Positions 33,749 through 43,338 are shown, numbered from the stretch's first letter. The stretch: 64,000 bases of DNA from JANWXD01 sp035575135 (GCA_035575135.1 DATLYE010000023.1:62001-126000), one strand, 5' to 3'. Notes: a model not told the origin generated them from the letters alone. Translations and numbers: made by a program.

Positions 33749-35917
33749 ATGCAAAACTCCGAAATCGAGGCCATCGCGGGGGGCTATCACGCAGATCCCT
33801 TTCGCATCCTGGGCCCTCACCCGGCCCCGGACGGCGCCCGGGGCTGGGAAGTGCGTGCCTTTCTGCCGCAGGCCGCCGCCGCAGAGGTGGTGACCGCAGG
33901 CGGCTCGTTTCCTATGCGCCGGCAGCACGAAGCGGGCTTCTTCGTCGCCGCCCTGGACGGGGAGTTGCGCCCGTACCGCCTGCGCCTGCGCCTCTGGAAC
34001 GGCGATGCAATCGAGACGGAGGATCCGTATCGCTTCCCACCCCTGCTCACCGGCTTCGAACTGCATCTGCACGCCGAAGGGACCCACTATGAGAGCTACA
34101 ACACGCTCGGGGCTCATCTGACGGAGTGCGAGGGCGTGGCGGGAACTCGTTTCGCCGTCTGGGCGCCGAATGCCGAGGTCGTTTCCGTGGTCGGAGATTT
34201 CAACGAGTGGGATTCGCGCCGCCACCCGATGCGCCTCCGGGAGGGCGGAGTGTGGGAAATTTTTCTGCCCGGCGTCGGTGAAGGCGCGCGGTACAAGTAC
34301 CACGTCCGCTCCCGCTACCACGGCTACCGGCAGATGAAGGCCGACCCTTATGCGTTCGCTTCGGAAACACCTCCGCATTCGGCCTCCGTGGTGGCCAACC
34401 TGGCGACGTACGAATGGAACGACGCCCAGTGGATGGAGCACCGCGCCCGCCGAGACTGGCTCCGCGCGCCGATGGCCATCTACGAAGTCCACCTCGAATC
34501 CTGGTTGCGGGGGCCGCACGGAGAACTGCTGAGCTACCGCGAGCTGGCGGACAAACTCATCGCTTACGTCACGCGCCTCGGCTACACTCACATCGAACTG
34601 CTGCCCATCATGGAGCATCCCTTCTCGGGCTCCTGGGGCTATCAGGTCACCGGCTACTTCGCTCCCACCGCCCGGTTCGGCCCGCCGCAGGACTTCATGT
34701 ATTTCGTGGACCGCTGTCACCAGGCGGGCATCGGGGTGCTGGTGGACTGGGTGCCGGCCCACTTCCCTCGCGACGCGCACGGGCTGGCGTGGTTTGACGG
34801 AACCGCACTGTATGAGCACGCCGATCCCCGCAAAGGGGAGCACCGCGACTGGGGTACCCTGATTTTCAACTACGGGCGCAACGAAGTTCGCTGCTTCCTC
34901 ATCTCCAGCGCCTTGTTCTGGCTCAAGAAATACCACATTGACGGATTGCGCGTGGATGCCGTCGCGTCCATGCTTTATCTGGACTATTCCCGCGGTCCAG
35001 GCGAGTGGGTTCCAAACCAGTACGGGGGCAATGAGAATCTGGAGGCCATTGATTTTCTGCGCAAGTTCAATGAACTGACGCATCAGGTGCCCGGCGCCAT
35101 TACGGTCGCTGAAGAATCCACGGCTTTTTACGGGGTTTCCCGGCCGGTCTACCTCGGCGGTTTGGGATTCACCATGAAGTGGAACATGGGCTGGATGCAC
35201 GACATGCTCGAGTATTTTGCCAAGGACCCGGTTTACCGCAAATACCACCACAACAACATCACCTTCAGCATGCTCTACGCCTTCACTGAGAACTTCGTCC
35301 TGCCCGTCTCCCACGATGAGGTTGTCCACGGTAAGCGTTCCTTAATCAGCAAGATGCCCGGGGATGAGTGGCAGCGCTTCGCCAACGTCCGCGCCTTTCT
35401 CGCTTATATGTACACACATCCGGGCAAGAAACTGCTCTTCATGGGTCAGGAGATCGGCCAGTATGAGGAATGGAACTACGCTTCCTCCATCCGCTGGGAG
35501 CTACTGGAGTTCGATTTCCACCGCAAGCTTCAGGAGTTCGTCCGGGAACTGAACCGTTTCTACGCCTCCGAGCCGGCGCTTTACGAAGTGGATTACGACT
35601 GGACCGGGTTTGAGTGGGTGGACTTTCATGACGTGGACCACTCGATCATTGCCTTCCTGCGCCGCGCGCGCGATCCGGGCGACTTCCTGCTGGTGTGCTG
35701 CAACTTCACTCCCGTGCCTCACCACGGCTACCGTTTTGGCGTGCCGGAGCCGGGCTTCTATGAAGAGGTGTTCAACAGCGACTGGGAGCGCTTCGGCGGC
35801 GGCAACGTCCACAACAGCGGCTGGGCCGGCTCCAGTCCGATCCCCTGGCACGGCCGGCCGCACAGCATCGCGGTGACCTTGCCGCCGCTCGGAGTGGTCG
35901 TCTTCAAGAGACGCTAG
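33749..35917 (+). CDS. glgB: 1,4-alpha-glucan branching enzyme
   Basis: A 722-residue GH13 enzyme that makes the alpha-1,6 branches of glycogen. An N-terminal domain (about 1-105) precedes the CBM48 domain (GTRFAVWAPNAEVVSVVGDFNEW near 130). In the catalytic barrel are the nucleophile Asp in GLRVDAVASMLYLDYSR, the acid Glu in TVAEESTAF, and the third Asp in VSHDEVVHGK. Length matches long-form GlgB. A GTG at 33746 directly precedes the chosen ATG 33749. It stands alone: glgA and glgC are not nearby. Confidence 0.96.
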   Translation: MQNSEIEAIAGGYHADPFRILGPHPAPDGARGWEVRAFLPQAAAAEVVTAGGSFPMRRQHEAGFFVAALDGELRPYRLRLRLWNGDAIETEDPYRFPPLLTGFELHLHAEGTHYESYNTLGAHLTECEGVAGTRFAVWAPNAEVVSVVGDFNEWDSRRHPMRLREGGVWEIFLPGVGEGARYKYHVRSRYHGYRQMKADPYAFASETPPHSASVVANLATYEWNDAQWMEHRARRDWLRAPMAIYEVHLESWLRGPHGELLSYRELADKLIAYVTRLGYTHIELLPIMEHPFSGSWGYQVTGYFAPTARFGPPQDFMYFVDRCHQAGIGVLVDWVPAHFPRDAHGLAWFDGTALYEHADPRKGEHRDWGTLIFNYGRNEVRCFLISSALFWLKKYHIDGLRVDAVASMLYLDYSRGPGEWVPNQYGGNENLEAIDFLRKFNELTHQVPGAITVAEESTAFYGVSRPVYLGGLGFTMKWNMGWMHDMLEYFAKDPVYRKYHHNNITFSMLYAFTENFVLPVSHDEVVHGKRSLISKMPGDEWQRFANVRAFLAYMYTHPGKKLLFMGQEIGQYEEWNYASSIRWELLEFDFHRKLQEFVRELNRFYASEPALYEVDYDWTGFEWVDFHDVDHSIIAFLRRARDPGDFLLVCCNFTPVPHHGYRFGVPEPGFYEEVFNSDWERFGGGNVHNSGWAGSSPIPWHGRPHSIAVTLPPLGVVVFKRR

Positions 35918-35976
35918 CGTAAGGCATCTGGACGGTCTGACGGGCGGATGGTTTCTCGCCAAGGCCCGCTTCGGGC

Positions 35977-36948
35977 TCACTCGAAAAAGAACGCCTGAGT
36001 CTTCGTGGTGGCGGTTCGGTAGCGGGGCTGCAACTGTCGTGCGAGCCTTGGAAGGACCACTGGGTCGTCTTCGCGGTGGTAGATGCACAGCACCATCCGC
36101 GGGGCGAAGCGCTCGAGGATCTGGCGGGCACCGGCCAGGGCCAGCCGTTCCGCTCCTTCAATGTCCATCTTGATGAAATCCACGCGCTCGACAACCAGAT
36201 GTGCAATCATGCTGTCGAGCGTCCGGGCCGGCACCGGGATCGAACGCGGCTCCGCCCCGAGCTTCTTCCATGGCCGGAACACCCGCGTCTCCCAATCCCG
36301 GAGGTTCCGTTCCACAACCCGGCTCATCGAAGAATCCGGATGCTGGAACAGCGTGATCGTGCCTTCGGAATCGGACGCCGCCGCCTCCACGAGCCGGAAC
36401 TTACCCTGCCGGATTTCTTCGTGGAACGTTTGCTTCAGACAAGCCACATTTCGGGGATCGGGTTCGACGCCGATGACAACACTGGCGCCCTTCTGAAAGG
36501 CGTACCGGGCGAAGGTGCCCAGGTGGGCCCCGACGTCCAGCACCACGTCTCCCGGCCTTACACGCGCCTGCGGATGCTCATAGATGTGCTGTTGCAGGAT
36601 TTCCTTTAGAATGCCTTCGACCAGCTCCACGTCGGTGAACCGTCCGTGGATATCCCCTACGGGCGTGTCCAGCACGTAGGGGCAGCCTGGAAAGTTGCTG
36701 CGAGATTTCAGGCGCACATCTCCGGTTATAAACTCGCGAGCAAAATAAGGCCATTGAGGCCAGCCGATGAAGTCGCGCACGATATCCACCCAGGTGATCT
36801 CCGGCACAGTACCGCTGAGCTTCAGAGAAGCCAGTTGCCACGCAATCAGAGGGCTCGGGCCGTACGGCTCCGGAAGAACCGCTTTGGCAAGGAAAGCACA
36901 GGCGATCAGCGCAATCACGCTGAGCCACAGCTTCTTTAGATTCCTCAT
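35977..36948 (-). CDS. FkbM-family SAM-dependent methyltransferase, membrane-anchored
   Basis: A 323-residue protein with one N-terminal hydrophobic helix (about residues 7-24). The FkbM methyltransferase domain starts near 120: the SAM-binding VVLDVGAHLGTFARYA, then VIGVEPDPRNVACL, and VDFIKMDIEGAERLAL near 255, the typical FkbM block. It probably methylates a hydroxyl of a glycan or lipid at the membrane; the substrate is unknown. The start is ATG 36948 behind GAGGGG. It follows the exported amidohydrolase gene on the same strand with 132 bases between. Confidence 0.85.
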   Translation of the reverse strand: MRNLKKLWLSVIALIACAFLAKAVLPEPYGPSPLIAWQLASLKLSGTVPEITWVDIVRDFIGWPQWPYFAREFITGDVRLKSRSNFPGCPYVLDTPVGDIHGRFTDVELVEGILKEILQQHIYEHPQARVRPGDVVLDVGAHLGTFARYAFQKGASVVIGVEPDPRNVACLKQTFHEEIRQGKFRLVEAAASDSEGTITLFQHPDSSMSRVVERNLRDWETRVFRPWKKLGAEPRSIPVPARTLDSMIAHLVVERVDFIKMDIEGAERLALAGARQILERFAPRMVLCIYHREDDPVVLPRLARQLQPRYRTATTKTQAFFFE

Positions 36949-36971
36949 TGGCGCCCCTCTAAGTCCCCTCC

Positions 36972-36987
36972 AGGATATTCGTATCCT
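36972..36987 (-). repeat. Perfect inverted repeat upstream of the FkbM gene
   Basis: AGGATA-TTCG-TATCCT: a 6-bp stem with a 4-base loop (CGAA on the minus-strand RNA), 23 bases before the FkbM start codon. It could be an operator, a 5' leader hairpin, or a terminator of the upstream amidohydrolase gene, although no T-tract follows. The rest of the 36949-37080 gap shows no gene. Confidence 0.3.
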
Positions 36988-37080
36988 CAGGTTGCGTCAA
37001 GGACCGGCTCCCCCTACTCTGCCAGAGGGTTACAGAAATACTAAGGTTTTCGTGGCCTCAGCCGGGACTGCCCATGCTCA

Positions 37081-38259
37081 CTAGGCGAGGCGCAGCAGCC
37101 GGGCGGCGTTCTCGAAGTAAACCTTGCGCAGGATGGCCTCGGGCAGGCCGAGCCCGTAAATCTTCCACCGCCCCTGCGGAGGAACGGGCGCCGGCGCGTA
37201 GTCGAAATACTCGTCCTCCGTCTCCAGGAAACGGTAGTAAATCTTGTACAGTTCGTCTCCGAAGACCTGCTGAGGATACTCGTAGCCCCGGGGCACGGCA
37301 TCGGTGCCGAACAGAATCCGGTCCTGGTATTTTTCGAAGAATCGCCGCGCCGTCCGCGGCTGGCGCCCGAGCTCTCCGATCCGCGCTCCGATCTCCACGT
37401 GCATGTTGGGGAAGCGCTCCATGGATTCGGAAACGTGCCCCAGGTTCTCGGCGAAGTTGCCGACGTGGAGGACGATGAACTGCGTCTTCGGATGGCGGGC
37501 CAGCACCCGGTTGCGCGCTTCCAGCAACTCCGCGTTGGAAGGGAAATCCCCGCCGTAAAAGGACCAGTCCGGGTGGTTGTTGAGCTCTTCGAAACGCTCA
37601 TTGAACCGGTCGATCGGCAGGAAAAAAGCCGCGGGATCCGAAACGTGAATGGCCACCGGGATCTGAAGCGCGCCGCAGACCTCCCACATCGGATCGAAGC
37701 GCCGGTCGTCCACCTTGACGAGCGGTCCCGTGGTGATGTTCTCGCGAAGGTACAGCCCCAGCGTCTTGAGCACCTTCAGTCCCCGCGCTCCGTCACGAAC
37801 CGCCTGCTCGATCAGATCCGCCTGAAGTCTCGGGTAGCCGGGTTCGTTGGCGCGGCTCCAGCACGGTTCGGTGAACGTATAAAAGCGGCCCGGGTATTTG
37901 CGATCGAACTTTTCGACCGCTTCCCGTAAGCCTTGCCCGTAACCGCCCGTCAGGTTGACCATGGCCCGGATGTTGCGCCGGTCCATGACCGGAAGCAATT
38001 CTTCGGGTTCTGCCGGGTAACGCCGCTCTTCGCTCAGCGGGACGCCTTTTTCCGACTTCGCCGCCCAGCTCAGGTGCGTGTGGATGTCAATGACGGGAAA
38101 CCGCGCTCGCTCGATGATGTGTTCCGCAACCTGGAGCATGCTCCGAGGCTGGTATTCGCTCAAATCGAGCGGCCGTCCCTTGCGCGGTGCCTGAGCCCTC
38201 GCGAGCCCGGACGGTAGAGCCGCACCGCAGGCCGCTACCAGCCAGCTTCTGCGTGTCAT
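37081..38259 (-). CDS. Exported amidohydrolase-2-type hydrolase
   Basis: A 392-residue protein with an N-terminal export signal (MTRRSWLVAACGAALPSG, resembling a short Tat or Sec signal). The TIM-barrel metal site shows His60 and His62 (IDIHTHLSW), His in VAIHVSDPAAFF, His in FIVLHVGNFAENL, and the catalytic Asp in ILFGTDAVP. This amidohydrolase-2 group includes decarboxylases and lactonases of aromatic acids; the substrate is unknown. Its start overlaps the end of the TPR gene by four bases (ATGA), so the two are co-translated. It belongs to the minus-strand run that starts at the SDR gene. Confidence 0.87.
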   Translation of the reverse strand: MTRRSWLVAACGAALPSGLARAQAPRKGRPLDLSEYQPRSMLQVAEHIIERARFPVIDIHTHLSWAAKSEKGVPLSEERRYPAEPEELLPVMDRRNIRAMVNLTGGYGQGLREAVEKFDRKYPGRFYTFTEPCWSRANEPGYPRLQADLIEQAVRDGARGLKVLKTLGLYLRENITTGPLVKVDDRRFDPMWEVCGALQIPVAIHVSDPAAFFLPIDRFNERFEELNNHPDWSFYGGDFPSNAELLEARNRVLARHPKTQFIVLHVGNFAENLGHVSESMERFPNMHVEIGARIGELGRQPRTARRFFEKYQDRILFGTDAVPRGYEYPQQVFGDELYKIYYRFLETEDEYFDYAPAPVPPQGRWKIYGLGLPEAILRKVYFENAARLLRLA

Positions 38260-38636
38260 TGCCGCTCACCTCCTTCGGATGCGCTGCGCCGGTCTTCGGG
38301 TACTCCATGGCGGATGAGTAGCTCCACCGCCCGGCGCTCTCCTGCGCGCTCGGCTTGCCGCGCGTGGCGCCAGGCAGCCGCATAATCGCCCGCCACCGCG
38401 TACACCTCCGCCAGCGCAGCATGCGCGGCGCCGAAACCCGGATCCAGTCGTACCGCCTCCAGCAACAAGCCGAGTGCTTCCTCCCTTCGGCCCTGGGTGC
38501 GCCTCCATTGCGCGAGTTGATAGTAGGGCCGGGCGTTGCCGGGCTCCCGCGCGATCCACTCCAGAATCTCCTCAATCTGCCGCCGCGTTTCGTAGTCCAG
38601 CGCGAACTCGATGACCTCTCTGCGCCAAAAGCCCAT
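38256..38636 (-). CDS. Small TPR-repeat protein
   Basis: A 126-residue, probably cytosolic protein with about three tetratricopeptide-like repeats (ARPYYQLAQWRRTQGRREEAL, FGAAHAALAEVYAVAGDYAAAW). No signal peptide is seen. Its start is three bases after the glycerate kinase stop, and its stop overlaps the amidohydrolase start by four bases. It therefore sits within one transcript but offers no direct functional clue. TPRs usually mediate protein contacts. Confidence 0.8.
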   Translation of the reverse strand: MGFWRREVIEFALDYETRRQIEEILEWIAREPGNARPYYQLAQWRRTQGRREEALGLLLEAVRLDPGFGAAHAALAEVYAVAGDYAAAWRHARQAERAGERRAVELLIRHGVPEDRRSASEGGERQ

Positions 38637-38639
38637 CCG

Positions 38640-39968
38640 TCAGCCTCCGACCAGCAGCAAGCGGATGTCCATCACGTTGGTCTTCGTCGGCCCGGTCTTC
38701 ACCAGGTCTCCCAGCGGTTCGAAGAAGTGGTAGGAGTCGTTTTCCGCCAAGAAACGCGCCGCCTCAAGCCCCAGCCGCCTCCCGCGCGCCACTGTCCGTC
38801 CGTCCGCCACCGCTCCCGCCGCATCCGTCGGCCCGTCCGTACCGTCGGTTCCCCCGCTGAGTACGACCACGCGGTCATAGCCGCTGAGTGCGATGGCCGC
38901 CGCCAGCACGAACTCCTGGTTTCGCCCGCCCAAGCCGTTTCCGCGCAGGGTCACCGTGGTTTCGCCGCCGGAGATGAGGCACGCCGGGGGGCGCAAAGGG
39001 CGCCCGGAAGCAAGAATTTCCTTGCCGATCGCCGCATGGACCAGCGCCACATCCTTTGTCTCTCCTTCGATGAAGGTCGAAAGCACCGCGGTCCGGTAAC
39101 CCAGCTTCCGGGCTTCCCTTGCTGCTTCGTCTGCGGCCAGGCGGTTGCTTCCCACGATGAGATTCTGCACCCGCCGGAAAAGCGCGTCGCCCGGTTTGGG
39201 AGTCTCTTCGAGCTCTCCACGCACGCCCCGCTCGATACGCTCCGCGACGGACTTGGGCACGCGTGCGAGCAAACCGTATTTCTCGAGCACTGCGCGTGCC
39301 GAGGCGAAGGTCGAGCTGTCAGGCGCGGTCGGTCCTGAGCCGATCACGTCCAGGTCATCGCCGATCACGTCCGAGAGCAGCAACGCCAGCACCGTCGCCG
39401 GCGCCGCCAGACGCGCCAGCTGCCCTCCCTTCAGCTCCGACAGATGCTTGCGCACGGCGTTGATCTCGTGGATGGTGGCGCCGCATGCTAGCAGAAGTCG
39501 GGTGGTCTCCTGTTTCTCGGCCAAGGTAACCGGCGGCACGGGGGCCGGCAGCAATGCGGAGGCGCCTCCGGAGATCAGGCAGATCACCAGATCCCGGGGT
39601 CCGGCCTGCCGTGCGATTGCGGCGATTCGCTCGGCGCCCCGCACTCCGGCTTCGTCCGGGACCGGGTGTCCGCACTCGTTCAATTCGATGCGCCGCAACG
39701 GGCCGGTGTGTCCGTACTTGACGCTGACGAGTCCCCCCGTGATCCGCCGCCCGAGCAGACTCTCCACGGCGCGGGCCATCGAGGCCCCTGCCTTGCCCGC
39801 GCCGATCACGAAAATCCGGTCGAAGCCGTCGAGCCGGTAGCGGCGGTTGCCCGCACGGAGCACACTTCCCTGAACGTGCAGGTGCCGCTTGACCGCTTCG
39901 GCGGGGTCTGCCGCTCGGAGCGCCGCGCGAAAGATCCGAAGAGCATGTCGCCGCAGCATGCGTTCCAT
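38640..39968 (-). CDS. Glycerate 2-kinase (MOFRL/GckA family)
   Basis: A 442-residue type II glycerate kinase, phosphorylating glycerate to 2-phosphoglycerate with ATP. The N-terminal domain has VIGAGKAGASMARAVE near 55, YGHTGPLRRIELNECGHPVPDEA near 88, and VICLISGGASALLPAP near 130. The C-terminal MOFRL domain has CLISGGETTVTLRGNGLGGRNQEFVLA and LSGGTDGTDGPTDAAGA. It links glyoxylate or hydroxypyruvate degradation to glycolysis. It lies nine bases after aroK in the same transcript; no tartronate semialdehyde genes are nearby. Confidence 0.92.
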   Translation of the reverse strand: MERMLRRHALRIFRAALRAADPAEAVKRHLHVQGSVLRAGNRRYRLDGFDRIFVIGAGKAGASMARAVESLLGRRITGGLVSVKYGHTGPLRRIELNECGHPVPDEAGVRGAERIAAIARQAGPRDLVICLISGGASALLPAPVPPVTLAEKQETTRLLLACGATIHEINAVRKHLSELKGGQLARLAAPATVLALLLSDVIGDDLDVIGSGPTAPDSSTFASARAVLEKYGLLARVPKSVAERIERGVRGELEETPKPGDALFRRVQNLIVGSNRLAADEAAREARKLGYRTAVLSTFIEGETKDVALVHAAIGKEILASGRPLRPPACLISGGETTVTLRGNGLGGRNQEFVLAAAIALSGYDRVVVLSGGTDGTDGPTDAAGAVADGRTVARGRRLGLEAARFLAENDSYHFFEPLGDLVKTGPTKTNVMDIRLLLVGG

Positions 39969-39977
39969 GGGCAGCTC

Positions 39978-40505
39978 TCAGAATATGGGCAGGCGCAGAA
40001 TCGCCGCCACGGCCTCTTCGGGATCGTCACTGATGATCGGGATGCGGTAGTCGGCCCGCGCGTAGCTCTCGCGCCGCGCGTAGTACAGCACTTCGAGTTT
40101 GTCCGGGTCCCGTGCCAGCGGCCGGCTCGACGGATCCTGAAGCCGGCGGCGAATGATCGCCAGCGGACAATCCAGCCAGATCGTGACTCCGTTGTTTTCC
40201 AGCAGCTCGTAGTTGGCGGGTTGTCCGAAGGCGCCGCCGCCGAGCGCCACTACGGTCGGCTTGCCGGTCTGAATCATGTGGACGCGCTGGCGAATGGCCT
40301 CTGCCTCCAGCCTCCGGAATTCCTCTTCACCCCGAGTATCGAAAATCTCGGCGACCGTCAAGCCCGTGGCCGCCTCGACGTCGGCGTCGGTGTCTGCAAA
40401 ACGCCACCCCAGTCGCTCGGCCAGGCGCCGGCCGATTACCGTCTTGCCGCACGCCATGAAGCCCACCAGGTAGATGCCGGGCGTGCGCTTGAGCTTGAGG
40501 ATCAT
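39978..40505 (-). CDS. aroK: Shikimate kinase
   Basis: A 175-residue P-loop kinase. Walker A is GFMACGKTVIG (15-25); the shikimate-binding region follows with DTDADVEAATG and then FRRLEAEAI near 64. The LGGGAF block lies near 89 and the Arg-rich LID near 120 (RRRLQDPSSRPL). It phosphorylates shikimate at O3 in chorismate synthesis. The usual neighbour aroB is absent. The start overlaps the end of the upstream SDR gene by four bases. Confidence 0.92.
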   Translation of the reverse strand: MILKLKRTPGIYLVGFMACGKTVIGRRLAERLGWRFADTDADVEAATGLTVAEIFDTRGEEEFRRLEAEAIRQRVHMIQTGKPTVVALGGGAFGQPANYELLENNGVTIWLDCPLAIIRRRLQDPSSRPLARDPDKLEVLYYARRESYARADYRIPIISDDPEEAVAAILRLPIF

Positions 40506-41287
40506 TCCTCTTGCTCCAGGGCTCGATGGAAGGCCGCCAGCCTCCGGTCGAGAAAGGAGGGAAACAGCCGGTCGAAAGCGATGAACAGTCGGGCAATCCC
40601 CGGCGGCACCACCGTGCGCGCTTCCCGCTCCACGGCCCGGACCATAGCTTCGGCGCACTGTTCGGCCGTGATGCCGAAGCGGCCCCGGCCCGGGATGCGC
40701 CGCGGCGGATTTCCCCCGAGTGCGTGCGCAGAAAAATCCGTAGCGACATAACCCGGGCACACCGTCACGACCCGGATTCCGTCCCCGAGCAGTTCCCTCC
40801 GCAGTCCCTCGCTCAAGGCGATGAGAGCGGCTTTGGAGGCCGAGTACAGGGTCAGCCACGGCAGGCTCACTTTGCCCGCCACGGAGCTGACATTCACGAT
40901 CACGCCGCTTCGCCGGGCGCGCATCGGCGGCACCACCAACTGGATCATCCCGAGCGCCGCGAAGAAGTTCACCTCGAACAGTTGCCGCGCCGGCTCGGGC
41001 GGCGTGCGCCAGGCGGGCCCGTACAGGCCCACTCCCGCATTGTTGATCAGAATGTCTACCGTCCCGAAGCGCTCAAGCGTGCGCCGGACAACGAGCTCGC
41101 GCGTCTCCGGGCGGGTGAGATCTCCGGCCGTGATCAGAGCTTCGTCGCCTCCGACTTGGCGCAGCTTTTCCTCCGAGCGCGCCGTCAGCGACAGCCGCGC
41201 GCCGCGGCGGCGGAAGGCTGCGGCGCAGGCCGCACCGATTCCCTGCGAGGCTCCGGTGATGAGGACGACCTTTCCGGTGATTTCCAT
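40502..41287 (-). CDS. Short-chain dehydrogenase/reductase
   Basis: A 261-residue classical SDR. The cofactor motif is TGASQGIG near residue 12, then NNAGVG near 85 and the catalytic Ser (NVSSVAGKVS), Tyr and Lys (YSASKAAL) near 135-155. The first strand is followed by LTARSE, which suggests NADP rather than NAD, but this is a weak guide. ATG 41287 fits the family; a longer start at 41347 is possible. It is the first gene of the minus-strand run SDR-aroK-glycerate kinase-TPR-amidohydrolase. The substrate is unknown. Confidence 0.88.
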   Translation of the reverse strand: MEITGKVVLITGASQGIGAACAAAFRRRGARLSLTARSEEKLRQVGGDEALITAGDLTRPETRELVVRRTLERFGTVDILINNAGVGLYGPAWRTPPEPARQLFEVNFFAALGMIQLVVPPMRARRSGVIVNVSSVAGKVSLPWLTLYSASKAALIALSEGLRRELLGDGIRVVTVCPGYVATDFSAHALGGNPPRRIPGRGRFGITAEQCAEAMVRAVEREARTVVPPGIARLFIAFDRLFPSFLDRRLAAFHRALEQEE

Positions 41288-41394
41288 ACTGCGGGCACCG
41301 CGCGTATCGCAGCCGGCACATTGCTCCGCCCGCCGCGCGGCAGACATAATGGTATCACGCAGGGTTGCGGAAGCCGGCGAGGTCAGGCCACACC

Positions 41395-42078
41395 ATGGGG
41401 CAGCATCTGTTCATTGACGCCGACGACACGCTGTGGGAGAACAACATCTATTTCGAGCGGGCGATTGAGCAGTTTGTCTCGCTGCTTGCGCGATTCGAAC
41501 GGGCTCCGTCGGAGGTCCGCGCCCTTCTCGACGCCATCGAGCACGCCAACCGCCAGACGCACGGCTACGGCTCCCGCGGCTTCCTCCTGAACCTCCGCGA
41601 GTGCTATTTCCGGCTGGCCGGGGATGCCGCTCGCCCCGAGGATCTGGTGCGCCTGGACTCCATCGGCCGGCAGCTCACCGCCCACCCCATCGAGATCATC
41701 GAAGGAGTTCCCGAAACCCTTGCCTACCTGGCGTCGCGCCACGATCTGGTTCTGTTCACGAAAGGGGACCCGGCCGAGCAGCAGGACAAACTGGAGCGCT
41801 CGGGTCTGAAGCCGTTTTTCTCCCGCAGCATTGTGGCACGGGAGAAAGACGCGGCGGCCTACCGGGCGTTGCTCGACGAGCTCGATCTGGCGCGCGAGCA
41901 TACCTGGATGGTGGGCAATTCGCCGCGTTCGGACATCAATCCGGCCCTCGAAGCCGGTTTGCGGGCGGTGTACATCCCTCACCCGCACACGTGGCGTCTG
42001 GAGCAGGAAGAGATCCGGGATGGGACAGGCCGCGTGCTCACGCTCTCCAGCTTCGCCGAGCTCCGCCGCTACTTCTAG
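41395..42078 (+). CDS. HAD-superfamily phosphatase
   Basis: A 227-residue haloacid dehalogenase-type hydrolase. Motif I is FIDADDTLWENN (the nucleophile and second Asp within DADDT near residue 9). Motif II is LFTKGDP near 126, and motif IV is WMVGNSPRSDINPALEAG near 175. The cap insertion between motifs I and II is helical (C1 type). It is a phosphatase of a small phosphorylated compound, probably cytosolic. ATG 41395 is preferred over a TTG at 41365. Its stop directly abuts the stop of convergent lysA. Confidence 0.87.
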   Translation: MGQHLFIDADDTLWENNIYFERAIEQFVSLLARFERAPSEVRALLDAIEHANRQTHGYGSRGFLLNLRECYFRLAGDAARPEDLVRLDSIGRQLTAHPIEIIEGVPETLAYLASRHDLVLFTKGDPAEQQDKLERSGLKPFFSRSIVAREKDAAAYRALLDELDLAREHTWMVGNSPRSDINPALEAGLRAVYIPHPHTWRLEQEEIRDGTGRVLTLSSFAELRRYF

Positions 42079-43338
42079 TCACGAGCACTCGCCCCGGACA
42101 AGGTCCTCGTACGTCTCCCGGGCGCGGATGACACGCCAGCTGCTGCCCTCCACCAGCACTTCCGGAGGCCGGGGCCGCGAGTTGTAGTTGGAGGAAAGCA
42201 CAAACCCGTACGCCCCGGCGGTCCAGACGGCCAGCAGGTCGCCGGGAAGTACGTTGTCCAGTTCGCGGTCCAGGGCCAGAAAGTCGCCCGACTCGCACAC
42301 CGGTCCGACGACATCAGCTCGAATCCGGCCACGATCGGTCTGGCGCGCCGGGAGAATCTCATGATGGGACTGGTAAAGCGACGGCCGCAGCAAGTCGTTC
42401 ATGGCCGCATCCACCACCACGAACTCGCGGGCCTGCGTGCGCTTGCGGTACAGAACACGCGTCAGCAGCACGCCGGCCTCGCCCACGATGGAGCGTCCGG
42501 GCTCCAGAATCACCACCAAGTCGCGGCCGGCCAGTTTGCGCCGGATCGCCGTGGCGAACTCGCGGATGTCGGGCGCGCGGTCTTCCGGCCGGTACCGCAC
42601 GCCCAACCCCCCGCCCAGATCCAGGTGGCGGATGGGGATGCCTTTCGCACGGAGGCGCTCGGCGAGCTCCAGCATGCGGTCTGCGGCCTCCAGCAGCGGG
42701 GCCGTGTCCAGAATCTGAGAGCCGATGTGACAACCGGCCCCTTCGGTCACCAGATGGCGAAACGCCTGCGCGCGTTCGTAGACGCCCTCGACTTCGGAGA
42801 TGTCAATCCCGAACTTGTGTTCGCGGAGGCCCGTGGAAATATAGGGATGCGCCCCGGCGTCCACGTTGGGGTTGACGCGCAGCGCGACGCTGGCTTTCAC
42901 GCCGCGGCGGGCGGCCAGAGCATCAATGAGCGTCAGTTCCGCCTCCGACTCGCAGTTGAAGGCAAAGATGCCGCTGGCCAGCGCATAATCAATTTCTTCG
43001 GCGGTCTTGCCGACGCCCGAGAAGACCACGCCGGAGGGATCCCCGCCCGCCCGGAGCACACGGAACAGTTCTCCGCCCGAAACGATATCGAAGCCCGCAC
43101 CGGCCCCGGCCAGCAGGGTCAGGATGTGGAGATTCGAGTTCGCCTTGACGGAATAGCAGATGCGGTGGGGCACGTCGCCGAGACCTTCGTCGTAGGCCTG
43201 GTAGCGCTCCAAGATCGCCCGGCGCGAGTAGACATAGCACGGCGTGCCGGTCCGGGCCGCAATGTCCGCCAGCGCAGTCTCCTCGCAGAAGAGCGCACCG
43301 CCGCGATAATGAAACACTCCGGAAGCGTCCACCATCAC
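42079..43338 (-). CDS. lysA: Diaminopimelate decarboxylase
   Basis: A 419-residue PLP enzyme of fold III that makes L-lysine from meso-diaminopimelate. The PLP Lys lies in RICYSVKANSN near residue 60. The HxGSQ-type block reads CHIGSQI near 195, the glycine loop is LDLGGGLGVRY, and the C-terminal active-site block is CESGDFLALDRELDNV. It overlaps the SpoIIE phosphatase gene by four bases (ATGA), so lysine synthesis is co-expressed with a signalling gene and the deoC-rpiB pair. Confidence 0.94.
   Translation of the reverse strand: MMVDASGVFHYRGGALFCEETALADIAARTGTPCYVYSRRAILERYQAYDEGLGDVPHRICYSVKANSNLHILTLLAGAGAGFDIVSGGELFRVLRAGGDPSGVVFSGVGKTAEEIDYALASGIFAFNCESEAELTLIDALAARRGVKASVALRVNPNVDAGAHPYISTGLREHKFGIDISEVEGVYERAQAFRHLVTEGAGCHIGSQILDTAPLLEAADRMLELAERLRAKGIPIRHLDLGGGLGVRYRPEDRAPDIREFATAIRRKLAGRDLVVILEPGRSIVGEAGVLLTRVLYRKRTQAREFVVVDAAMNDLLRPSLYQSHHEILPARQTDRGRIRADVVGPVCESGDFLALDRELDNVLPGDLLAVWTAGAYGFVLSSNYNSRPRPPEVLVEGSSWRVIRARETYEDLVRGECS

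Noticed and set aside
33620..35329. In-frame upstream extension of the adenosine deaminase gene
   Set aside because: It runs antisense through glgB and has no domain; the family N-terminus begins near the ATG at 33619.
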